A stretch of 5,306 bases of DNA, from assembly GCA_934667295.1 (NCBI GenBank), contig CAKULR010000129.1, positions 1 through 5,306 of the forward strand. Reading direction: 5' to 3'. Under the pieces are notes generated by a model. That model saw only the letters and a list, made by a program, of their open reading frames with translations. It made no database searches and was not told the DNA's origin. Below are positions 1 to 5,306 of the stretch, one piece after another. This DNA comes from an uncultured Kiritimatiellota bacterium. Its GTDB lineage: Bacteria > Verrucomicrobiota > Kiritimatiellia > RFP12 > UBA1067. The translations under genes were made by a program, and so were the position numbers. Numbering within the stretch: the first letter of the stretch is position 1; each line of letters begins with the position of its first letter.

Positions 1-1
1 C

Positions 2-3000
2 GGGGGACGCGCGGCGTCGGGGCGGTGGATGTCCCTGGACGGCGCGTGGAAGGCCCTTTTCACGCCGCACCCCGACGCGGCGCCCGCCGGGTTCGAGCAG
101 CGCGCGTTCGACGATGCCGCGTGGCGCAGCGTCCTCGTGCCGAACACGTCCGAAATCGTCGGCATGGGCACGCCCCTCTTCTGCGCGTTCGGATACTGGT
201 GGACGGTCGATCCGCCGTTCGTGACGCGCCCGGCGCCGCCGGACTGGACGGTCGCGAAGGAGCCGAACGGCACGGTGAACTACCGGCGCGCGTTCACGGT
301 GCCGGAGGGCTGGCGGAACCTGCGCACGGTCCTCGTCTTCGACGGCTTCGGGGCGGCGGTGCGCGTGTGGCTGAACGGACGCGAGGTCGGCTACGCGGAG
401 GACGGGCGGCCCGGCGTGGAGTTCGACGTGACGCCGTACCTGCAGACCGGCACGAACCTCCTCGCCGTGCAGGTCCATCGCCTCTGCGACGGCTGCTACA
501 TGGAGGACCAGGACTACTTCCGCCTCTCGGGCCTCTTCCGGAGCGTCTGGCTGCGGGCCGAACCCGCGACGCACCTGGCGGACTACACGGTCGTGACGCG
601 CCGGGCCACGGAGGCGGAACCGTACGCGGGCGGCACCTGGTGCGCCGACGTGCGCGCCGTCGTCGCGGGGGCGCGGGGCGGCGAGACGCTGACGGCGCGG
701 CTCTACGATGCGCAGGGGAGGCAGGTGGCGGAGGCGCGGGCGCCGTGTGGGTCCGCCGCCGGAACGTCGGCCGCGCTGCCGCTCACCGTCAGGGCGCCCG
801 CCCTCTGGAACGCGGAGACGCCGAACCTCTACCGCCTCGTCCTGACGCTCGCCGACCGGGAGGGGCGCACGCTGGAGGCGTATGGCGACCGGGTGGGGTT
901 CCGCGAAATCGCCTGGGGCGGCGCGACGATCCGCGTGAACGGCGCCGCCGTCAAGTTCAACGGCGTCAACCGCCACGAGATCGCCCCCGAGACGGGCTAC
1001 ACGATGACGGAGGCGATCCTCCGGCGCGACCTCGACCTCCTCAAGCGCAGCAACGTGAACGCGATCCGCCTTGCGCACTATCCGAACGATCCCCGGTTCT
1101 ACGAACTTGCGGACGAATACGGCTTCTACGTCGTCGACGAGGCGAACTTCGAATCGCACGGCCTCTCGCAGCACGGGTGGAACGGCTTCCGGCACCGGAA
1201 GTTCCACCACGGCCTCGGAGGCGCGCGCAACCCCGCCGTCGATCCGCGCTTCCGCGCGGCGGCGCTCGACCGCGAGACGGGGATGGTGCTGCGCGACCGC
1301 AACCGCCCCTGTGTCGTGATGTGGTCGCTCGGCAACGAGATCTTCGTCACGTCGGACTTCTTCACCGAAGCCTACGACACGCTCAAGGCGCTTGACCCGA
1401 CGCGCCCCGTCATGAACCAGCGCAACGGGAAGAAGGACCTCGTCGACAGCATGTACGCGCCGCCGAGGGCGCTCCTCGCCCATGCGCGCAAGGCGGGCGT
1501 GGACAAGCCGTTCATCCCCTGCGAGTACGAACACACGGAGGGGAACAGCTACGGGAACCTCATGGACTACGCGCGGGCCTTCTGGTCCTCCGAGGTCCTG
1601 CAGGGGGGCTTCCTCTGGGACTGGGCCGACCAGGACTTCCCGCAGAAACGCGACCCGAAGGACGTGAAGCCCGGCCAGCCGGCGTTCCTCTGGGCCTACG
1701 GCGGCGACTTCGGCGACCGTCCGGGACACGGTACGGGCTGCTGCAACGGCGCGGTGCGGGCCGACCGCACGCCGTCCCCCGGCGTACCCGAGCTCAAGTA
1801 CATCTACCAGGACGCGCACATCGTCGCCTCGGATCCCGCGCACGGCGTCTTCACGGTCACGAACCACGCGTTCTTCACGTCGCTTGCGAAGTACGGGACG
1901 CGGTGGACGTGCGAGGACGACGGACGCGCGGTGGCGGGCGGCGACCTCGGGCGACTCGACGTGCCGCCGCAGGGCGGGCGGACGCTGCGCCTCCCCGTGC
2001 CGCCCCCGACGCCGGGCGCGCGGCGGCGCACGTGGAACTTCATGTGGACGGCGACGGCGGACACGGCCTGGTGCCGGGCGGGGTACGAATGCGCGCGCGA
2101 CCAGGTGGCCGAGCCGGAACAGCCGGGAGGGGCGCGCTCCTGCGCGACCGCGCCCGCCCTCCGCGTGGAGGAAACGCCGGACGCGGTGCGTCTGTACCGC
2201 GCGGCGGACAGGCAGACGTGGACGGTCTCGAAGACGGCGGGCGTTGTGACGGGCTGGACCGTGGATGGAACGGAGATGCTGCGGAGCCCGATCGAGCCGT
2301 ATTTCTGGCGGGCGCCCGTCTCGAAGGAACGGGCCGCGTTGGAACCGGTGCGGGGCGTGTGGCAGGAGGCGGGCGCGCGGCGGCAGGTCCGCGCGTGCGC
2401 GGTGCGGCACGATGCGACGTCGGCGACGGTGCGGGTGGACTTCGCGTTTCCGACGGCGGGGGCGACGACGGGGCGGGCCGTGTACCGGTTCAAGGGGAAG
2501 GGGCTGCGCGTCGACTTCACGCTGGAGCCGAAGGGCGTGAAGCCGACCGAACCCGTGCCGTCGCCGATTCCGCGCATCGGGATGGTGTTCCGCACGTCGC
2601 CGGCGTTCGCCCGCGCGCGGTGGTTCGGACGCGGTCCGCACGAGAACTACCCGGGGCGCACGGCGAGCGCGTTCTTCGGACGCTACGAGCGCAGGGCGGC
2701 GGATTTCCTCTTCCCTTACGCGAAGCCGCAGGAGAGCGGCAATCGCGGCGATGTCTACGAACTGACCGTGACGGACGGGGCGGGGAAGGGGTTCGAGGTG
2801 ACGGCGCCGGGGCGTCCGCTCCACGTCAACCTGCTCGCCTACACGGCGGAGGAGCTGGAGCGGCGGCGGCACCAGGCCGAACTGGAGCCGTGCGGCGACC
2901 TGATCGTGCATCTCGACGGCTTCCAGCGCGGCGTGGACGGCTCGGGCGCGGGGCTGCACGCCGACCAGGAGCTCGTCGCCGAGGGGACGTATTCCTTCTC

Positions 3001-3028
3001 GTTCGTCCTCACGCCCGCCACTTTCTGA
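2..3028 (+). CDS. lacZ: LacZ-type GH2 beta-galactosidase, 5'-partial
   Basis: Hydrolyses terminal beta-D-galactosides by the retaining GH2 mechanism. Numbering is from the ATG at 29. Domains in order: jelly-roll sugar-binding domain (about 1-185), immunoglobulin-like domain (187-295), TIM barrel (297-595), a second beta domain (605-690) and the C-terminal Bgal_small_N domain (715-995). The acid/base Glu is E437 in WSLGNE and the nucleophile is E499 in PCEYEHTEGNS. Mg ligands E375 and H377 (FESHG), plus H316, H350, Y476, H502, W530/W532 and N573, match E. coli LacZ. Residues equivalent to E. coli N102, F601 and W999 appear replaced. The frame is open back to base 2, reads GRW just before MSLDGAW, and has no clear ribosome site. 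E. coli LacZ has about 50 residues before the equivalent SLNGEW. ATG 29 is therefore probably internal and the true start lies upstream; any signal peptide is out of view. No terminator is obvious after the stop. The family is certain; lactose as the natural substrate is not. Confidence 0.93.
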   Translation, partial: GGRAASGRWMSLDGAWKALFTPHPDAAPAGFEQRAFDDAAWRSVLVPNTSEIVGMGTPLFCAFGYWWTVDPPFVTRPAPPDWTVAKEPNGTVNYRRAFTVPEGWRNLRTVLVFDGFGAAVRVWLNGREVGYAEDGRPGVEFDVTPYLQTGTNLLAVQVHRLCDGCYMEDQDYFRLSGLFRSVWLRAEPATHLADYTVVTRRATEAEPYAGGTWCADVRAVVAGARGGETLTARLYDAQGRQVAEARAPCGSAAGTSAALPLTVRAPALWNAETPNLYRLVLTLADREGRTLEAYGDRVGFREIAWGGATIRVNGAAVKFNGVNRHEIAPETGYTMTEAILRRDLDLLKRSNVNAIRLAHYPNDPRFYELADEYGFYVVDEANFESHGLSQHGWNGFRHRKFHHGLGGARNPAVDPRFRAAALDRETGMVLRDRNRPCVVMWSLGNEIFVTSDFFTEAYDTLKALDPTRPVMNQRNGKKDLVDSMYAPPRALLAHARKAGVDKPFIPCEYEHTEGNSYGNLMDYARAFWSSEVLQGGFLWDWADQDFPQKRDPKDVKPGQPAFLWAYGGDFGDRPGHGTGCCNGAVRADRTPSPGVPELKYIYQDAHIVASDPAHGVFTVTNHAFFTSLAKYGTRWTCEDDGRAVAGGDLGRLDVPPQGGRTLRLPVPPPTPGARRRTWNFMWTATADTAWCRAGYECARDQVAEPEQPGGARSCATAPALRVEETPDAVRLYRAADRQTWTVSKTAGVVTGWTVDGTEMLRSPIEPYFWRAPVSKERAALEPVRGVWQEAGARRQVRACAVRHDATSATVRVDFAFPTAGATTGRAVYRFKGKGLRVDFTLEPKGVKPTEPVPSPIPRIGMVFRTSPAFARARWFGRGPHENYPGRTASAFFGRYERRAADFLFPYAKPQESGNRGDVYELTVTDGAGKGFEVTAPGRPLHVNLLAYTAEELERRRHQAELEPCGDLIVHLDGFQRGVDGSGAGLHADQELVAEGTYSFSFVLTPATF

Positions 3029-3057
3029 TTGCGGGAGGCGCGGAAAAGGGCTAGAAT
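3029..3057 (+). promoter_or_regulatory. Putative sigma-70-type promoter of ilvE
   Basis: TTGCGG at 3029-3034 and TAGAAT at 3052-3057 are separated by 17 nt. The -10 matches TATAAT at five of six positions; the -35 keeps only TTG. Transcription would begin near 3064, giving a leader of about 21 nt before ATG 3085. The promoter starts directly after the lacZ stop codon, which suggests ilvE is a separate unit. This is prediction from consensus matches only. Confidence 0.5.
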
Positions 3058-3068
3058 ATGCGCCCAAC

Positions 3069-3074
3069 AAGGAG
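3069..3074 (+). promoter_or_regulatory. Ribosome binding site of ilvE, decides the start
   Basis: AAGGAG lies 10 nt before ATG 3085 and downstream of the alternative in-frame ATG at 3058, so it can only serve 3085. It sits in the 8-nt loop of a small inverted repeat, CAACA (3065-3069) and TGTTG (3078-3082). The stem overlaps the first A of the site and is weak, so structure here is speculative. Confidence 0.7.
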
Positions 3075-3084
3075 AAATGTTGTC

Positions 3085-4116
3085 ATGGCCAAGAAAGCGG
3101 CGCCGAATATTGACTGGAGCAAACTCGGGTTCGGGTTCTCCGACGTGAACTGCCACATCCGCTACACGTGGAAGAACGGCAAGTGGTCGAAGCCCAGCTT
3201 CGTGAAGGAACCCACCATCACGATGCACATCGGGGCGAGCTGCCTCCACTACGGCCAGGAGTGCTTCGAGGGGATCAAGTGCTTCCGCCAGAAGGACGGC
3301 CGGATCGCGATTTTCCGTCCCGACGAGAACGCGAAGCGCATGTACCGCACGGCGGAGCGCACGTGCATGCCGCCGGTGCCGGTGGAGATGTTCCTCGATG
3401 CGTGCGAGAAGGTCGTGAAGCGGAACGCCGAGTTCGTGCCGCCGTACGGGACGGGCGGGTCGATGTACCTGCGGCCGCTCCTGATCGGGACGGGTCCGCA
3501 GATCGGCGTCGCCCCGGCGAAGGAATACACGTTCATGATCATGGTCATGCCGGTGGGCGCCTACTACAAGGGCGGGTTGAAGCCGGTGCGCGCGGTGATC
3601 TTCGACCAGTGGGACCGCGCGGCGCCGCACGGCATGGGCGACGTGAAGGTGGGCGGCAACTACGCCGCCGGCATCTTCGCGCACGAGAAGGCGAAGCGCG
3701 AGGGCTGGCCGGTCGAGCTCTATCTGGACGCGAAGAGCCACAGGTACATCGAGGAGTTCGCGACCTCCAACTTCGCGGGCATCACGAAGGGCGGCGTGTA
3801 CGTGACGCCCGACAGCTGCTCGGTGCTGCCGTCCGTGACGAACATGTCCCTCAAGCAGTGCGCGAAGGACCTCGGCATCAAGGTGGAGTGCCGCCCGGTG
3901 CCCTACACGGAGCTGAAGAAGTTCAAGGCGGTGGCGGCGCTCGGCACGGCGGTGGTGATCACGCCCGTGTGGGAGATCACGCGCGGCGACCAGGTCATCA
4001 AGATCTCCGACCCGGAGGTCGTCGATCCGACCCTGCAGGAGCTGTACGACACGATCCAGGGCATCCAGTACGGCGACCTGCCGGACCGCCACGGCTGGTG
4101 CCACGAGGTGAAATAG
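3085..4116 (+). CDS. ilvE: Branched-chain amino acid aminotransferase (type II BCAT)
   Basis: PLP-dependent fold-type IV transaminase that interconverts Leu, Ile and Val with their 2-oxo acids, using 2-oxoglutarate/glutamate; cytoplasmic. The 343-residue protein has the usual length for the eukaryote-like type II group. Visible motifs: LHYGQECFEG at 54-63, the SMYLRPLLIGTG substrate loop at 126-137 with R130, the Schiff-base lysine K188 in GMGDVKVGGNY, and E224 in EEFATSN, placed to contact the PLP ring nitrogen. The late GTAVVITPV stretch (287-295) stands where the mammalian enzyme has its CXXC redox pair; both cysteines are absent. I chose ATG 3085 because an AAGGAG site precedes it. The in-frame ATG at 3058 touches the predicted -10 box and would add nine unconserved residues. 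The gene is complete and has its own promoter; no other branched-chain pathway gene is visible. A specialised role, such as D-amino acid transamination, is unlikely given this type II signature. Confidence 0.95.
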   Translation: MAKKAAPNIDWSKLGFGFSDVNCHIRYTWKNGKWSKPSFVKEPTITMHIGASCLHYGQECFEGIKCFRQKDGRIAIFRPDENAKRMYRTAERTCMPPVPVEMFLDACEKVVKRNAEFVPPYGTGGSMYLRPLLIGTGPQIGVAPAKEYTFMIMVMPVGAYYKGGLKPVRAVIFDQWDRAAPHGMGDVKVGGNYAAGIFAHEKAKREGWPVELYLDAKSHRYIEEFATSNFAGITKGGVYVTPDSCSVLPSVTNMSLKQCAKDLGIKVECRPVPYTELKKFKAVAALGTAVVITPVWEITRGDQVIKISDPEVVDPTLQELYDTIQGIQYGDLPDRHGWCHEVK

Positions 4117-4133
4117 GCGGTTGCCGCATTTTT
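4117..4133 (+). terminator. Weak terminator-like hairpin after ilvE
   Basis: GCGG (4117-4120), a TTG loop and CCGC (4124-4127) form a 4-bp all-GC stem. One A and TTTTT (4129-4133) follow. It begins at the base after the ilvE stop codon, the expected place, but the stem is shorter than in typical intrinsic terminators, so termination may be partial. Confidence 0.35.
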
Positions 4134-4138
4134 GTCGA

Positions 4139-4165
4139 TTTCGGGCTTGATTTCCGGGCCCGAAA
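4139..4165. promoter_or_regulatory. 8-bp inverted repeat spanning the -35 box (candidate operator)
   Basis: TTTCGGGC (4139-4146) and its exact reverse complement GCCCGAAA (4158-4165) are separated by 11 nt. The spacer contains the predicted -35 hexamer at 4147-4152. Arm-to-arm geometry is about two helical turns, as in many dimeric repressor sites. It could instead be a hairpin in the 3' end of the ilvE transcript, but no T-run follows the right arm. The symmetry is seen directly; the function is inferred. Confidence 0.4.
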
Positions 4166-4175
4166 ACGGCATAAT
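4147..4175 (+). promoter_or_regulatory. Putative strong promoter of the small basic protein gene
   Basis: TTGATT (4147-4152) and CATAAT (4170-4175) have the ideal 17-nt spacing and match the consensus hexamers at four and five of six positions. Transcription would start near 4182, leaving an AT-rich leader of about 30 nt with a T6 run at 4186-4191. It is the best promoter match in the window and probably also serves prmA. Confidence 0.65.
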
Positions 4176-4197
4176 ATCAACTCAATTTTTTGAAGAA

Positions 4198-4205
4198 AGA
4201 AGAGG
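4198..4205 (+). promoter_or_regulatory. Ribosome binding site of the small basic protein gene
   Basis: AGAAGAGG, with core GAGG at 4202-4205, lies 7 nt before ATG 4213. It fixes the start there rather than at the in-frame ATG 4132, which lies upstream of the predicted promoter and would add 27 low-quality residues. Confidence 0.7.
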
Positions 4206-4212
4206 TTCAGAA

Positions 4213-4437
4213 ATGGGTACAGGTCGTACACTCCGTAAAGAGTCCCACGTTCGTCCGTGCAAGACGCCGGCCGGCAAGGCGCGCCGCGTCAAGGCGCAGC
4301 GCCAGCGCCTCGTCAAGTTCGGTCTGGGCGAGGAAGAGGTCAAGCTCATGAGCGACGAGAACGTGCGCGTGCTCGTCCAGCGCCCGACGACGGTCAAGAA
4401 GATGCTCGCCAAGAAGGCCGAGACGAAGGCCGAATAG
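4213..4437 (+). CDS. Small basic protein of unknown function (74 residues)
   Basis: I do not recognise a named family. The protein has 20 Lys/Arg against 8 Asp/Glu, a single Cys (C16), no membrane segment and no signal peptide. Residues 1-31 are a basic, probably flexible arm (TLRKESHVRPCKTPAGKARR). Residues 32-62 look like two short helices around a turn (RLVKFGLGEEEVKLMSDENV, then RVLVQRP). A Lys/Ala-rich tail follows. Such composition suits an RNA-, ribosome- or DNA-binding protein, and prmA, a ribosomal protein methyltransferase, starts 8 nt downstream. PVC bacteria have an annotated family of short 'small basic proteins'; membership is possible but I cannot confirm it. The first 15 codons use GGT, CGT, ACA, GTT and AAA, unlike the GC-ending codons around them. 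Together with the good promoter this suggests high expression. The start is supported by AGAAGAGG 7 nt upstream. Coding status is well supported; function is not. Confidence 0.8.
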   Translation: MGTGRTLRKESHVRPCKTPAGKARRVKAQRQRLVKFGLGEEEVKLMSDENVRVLVQRPTTVKKMLAKKAETKAE

Positions 4438-4445
4438 GTCGTTCC

Positions 4446-5306
4446 ATGACGGTTGTATCCTGTTCGGTCGACGAACGGTACGTGAATCCCCTCTTCGAGG
4501 TCTTCGATGGAGGGGATTTCATTTTGTCTTCGTACCGTGACGTGGAGGATGTGCGGACGACGATGCAGATCTTCTTCCCGGATCCCGCCGACGCGCCGCG
4601 CGCGGTGGCGGCGCTCGTGGCGGCGGGGGAGATTGTCGGCCTGGACCTGAAGCCCGAGACGGGTTCGATTCCGGACGAGGACTGGAAGCTCTCCTACCGC
4701 AAGCACTTCAAGACGGAGGTGATTTCGCCCCGCCTCGCGATCGTCCCCGAGTGGGAGGTGGCGGACTTCGTGGCGAAGACGGCGGGTTCCCCGGCGCCCC
4801 GGATGCTGGTTCTCGACCCCGGCATGGCGTTCGGCACGGGCCAGCACGCGACGACGCACGCCTGCCTCGAATACATCGACGCGCTGGCCGCCGAGAACGC
4901 GGACCGCTCCTTCCTGGACGTCGGCTGCGGCTCGGGCATCCTCGCGATTGCGGCGAAGCTGGAGGGGTTCCGCGACGTGGCGGGGTTCGACATCGACCCC
5001 GACGCCGTCGAAAACGCGAACGGGAACGCGGCGAAGAACGGACTGGGCGCGGAGATCCGCTTCGTGCGCGGCGACCTGTGCAACAAGTCGACGCTGCCGG
5101 GGGTCCACCGAACGGGCGACCGGCAGTTCGACGTGGTGGCGGCGAACGTCCTCGGCCCCGTCCTCGTGCGCTTCGCGGCGGAGATCGCGCCGCTCGTCGC
5201 GCCGGGCGGCCGCCTCATCCTCTCCGGCATCTTGGAGGAGGTCTACCCCGAGGTCCGGGCGGCCTACACGGCGCGCGGCTTCCGCGAGGTCTCCTCGAAG
5301 CTGATC
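4446..5306 (+). CDS. prmA: Ribosomal protein L11 methyltransferase, 3'-partial
   Basis: SAM-dependent methyltransferase that, by family knowledge, trimethylates amino groups of ribosomal protein L11. The 287 visible codons run open to the window edge; probably only about 10-25 residues are missing. Residues 1-75 form the short N-terminal substrate-recognition domain. The linker DEDWKLSYRKHF (77-88) matches the PrmA EDWxxxWxxxF pattern. The PrmA signature LDPGMAFGTGQHATT is at 123-137, the SAM-binding FLDVGCGSG at 156-164, the acidic loop FDIDP at 181-185, and ANVLGP at 233-238. ATG 4446 has only a weak upstream AGG at 4436-4438 and probably relies on coupling with the preceding gene, which ends 8 nt before. 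An alternative TTG at 4524 has GGAGGGG (4509-4515) 8 nt upstream, but would delete the first strand and helix of the recognition domain. Codons 1-31 use more A/T-ending codons than the rest, and a terminator-like hairpin lies inside them. The family is certain; the start is less so. Confidence 0.92.
   Translation, partial: MTVVSCSVDERYVNPLFEVFDGGDFILSSYRDVEDVRTTMQIFFPDPADAPRAVAALVAAGEIVGLDLKPETGSIPDEDWKLSYRKHFKTEVISPRLAIVPEWEVADFVAKTAGSPAPRMLVLDPGMAFGTGQHATTHACLEYIDALAAENADRSFLDVGCGSGILAIAAKLEGFRDVAGFDIDPDAVENANGNAAKNGLGAEIRFVRGDLCNKSTLPGVHRTGDRQFDVVAANVLGPVLVRFAAEIAPLVAPGGRLILSGILEEVYPEVRAAYTARGFREVSSKLI
4484..4530 (+). terminator. Strong hairpin with T-rich tail inside the prmA 5' region
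   Basis: AATCCCCTC (4485-4493) pairs perfectly with GAGGGGATT (4510-4518), and G4484-T4519 can add a wobble pair. Inside the loop TCGA (4495-4498) can pair with TCGA (4504-4507), giving a long near-continuous stem with one bulge at 4508. The T-rich stretch TTCATTTTGTCTT runs 4518-4530. The structure looks like an intrinsic terminator or attenuator for the small basic gene, 48 nt past its stop. Its right arm also contains GGAGGGG, a potential ribosome site for TTG 4524. The pairing is seen directly; termination is inferred. Confidence 0.5.

Noticed and set aside
25..1395. Large + strand frame overlapping lacZ in another phase
   Set aside because: The Arg/Gly/Ala-rich translation lacks motifs, whereas the overlapping frame encodes LacZ with all catalytic residues. 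Other overlapping frames at 1804-2595 and 1903-3054 fail for the same reason.
3012..3040. CCCGC/GCGGG inverted repeat around the lacZ stop codon as a terminator
   Set aside because: The stem is 5 bp with a 12-nt loop, and no T-run follows; the downstream bases are purine-rich.
2839..4104. Long open frame on the - strand opposite ilvE and the end of lacZ
   Set aside because: It is antisense to a complete well-conserved BCAT gene. The translation is Arg/His/Ala/Val-rich low-complexity protein, as expected from the complement of GC-rich codons.
4182..4193. TCAATTTTTTGA mini-palindrome in the leader as a regulatory hairpin
   Set aside because: It is a 4-bp AT-rich stem with a 4-T loop, too weak to be meaningful and easily arising by chance.
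4132..4212. N-terminal extension of the small basic protein from ATG 4132
   Set aside because: It would start upstream of the predicted promoter, has no ribosome site and adds unrelated sequence. ATG 4213 has a proper site 7 nt upstream.
4182..5108. Open - strand frame opposite the small basic gene and prmA
   Set aside because: It is a shadow of prmA, crosses the promoter leader and has no recognisable motif or ribosome site.
1..5306. CRISPR array, tRNA, rRNA, IS element or direct-repeat array
   Set aside because: Reading through found no regularly spaced repeats, cloverleaf-like sequence, transposase motif or terminal inverted repeats. Four genes fill nearly the whole window.

Overview
The window carries four genes, all on the + strand, in GC-rich DNA with strong G/C preference at third codon positions. 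The gene set is ordinary bacterial chromosome: carbohydrate breakdown, branched-chain amino acid metabolism and ribosome-related functions. I see no phage, plasmid, IS element, CRISPR array, tRNA or rRNA. A GC-rich anaerobic member of the PVC group (Verrucomicrobiota, Kiritimatiellota or Lentisphaerota) would fit the LacZ type, the type II BCAT and the small basic protein next to prmA. This is inference from general resemblance and is not proven here.

Layout. (1) Bases 2-3028: a LacZ-type GH2 beta-galactosidase whose N-terminus lies upstream of the window. Both catalytic glutamates and the Mg ligands are present, but several residues that hold the glucose (aglycone) side in E. coli LacZ are replaced. 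(2) Bases 3029-3084: a short gap with a plausible sigma-70-type promoter and a Shine-Dalgarno site. (3) Bases 3085-4116: ilvE, a complete branched-chain aminotransferase. The more upstream ATG at 3058 is unlikely because it abuts the -10 box. (4) Bases 4117-4212: an AT-richer gap with a weak terminator-like hairpin, a good promoter (TTGATT, 17 nt, CATAAT) and an 8-bp inverted repeat whose arms flank the -35 box. (5) Bases 4213-4437: a 74-residue very basic protein with an AT-relaxed, expression-optimised 5' end. (6) Bases 4446 to the window end: prmA, ribosomal protein L11 methyltransferase, cut by the window edge. A strong hairpin with a T-rich tail lies inside its first codons.

How it fits together. 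lacZ and ilvE look like unrelated metabolic genes in separate transcription units. The small basic gene and prmA are 8 nt apart and probably share the 4147 promoter. The internal hairpin may reduce read-through into prmA, giving much small protein and little methyltransferase. No convincing new multi-gene system is visible. The most interesting items are the uncharacterised small basic protein with its promoter dyad, the intragenic hairpin, and the altered aglycone site of the beta-galactosidase.
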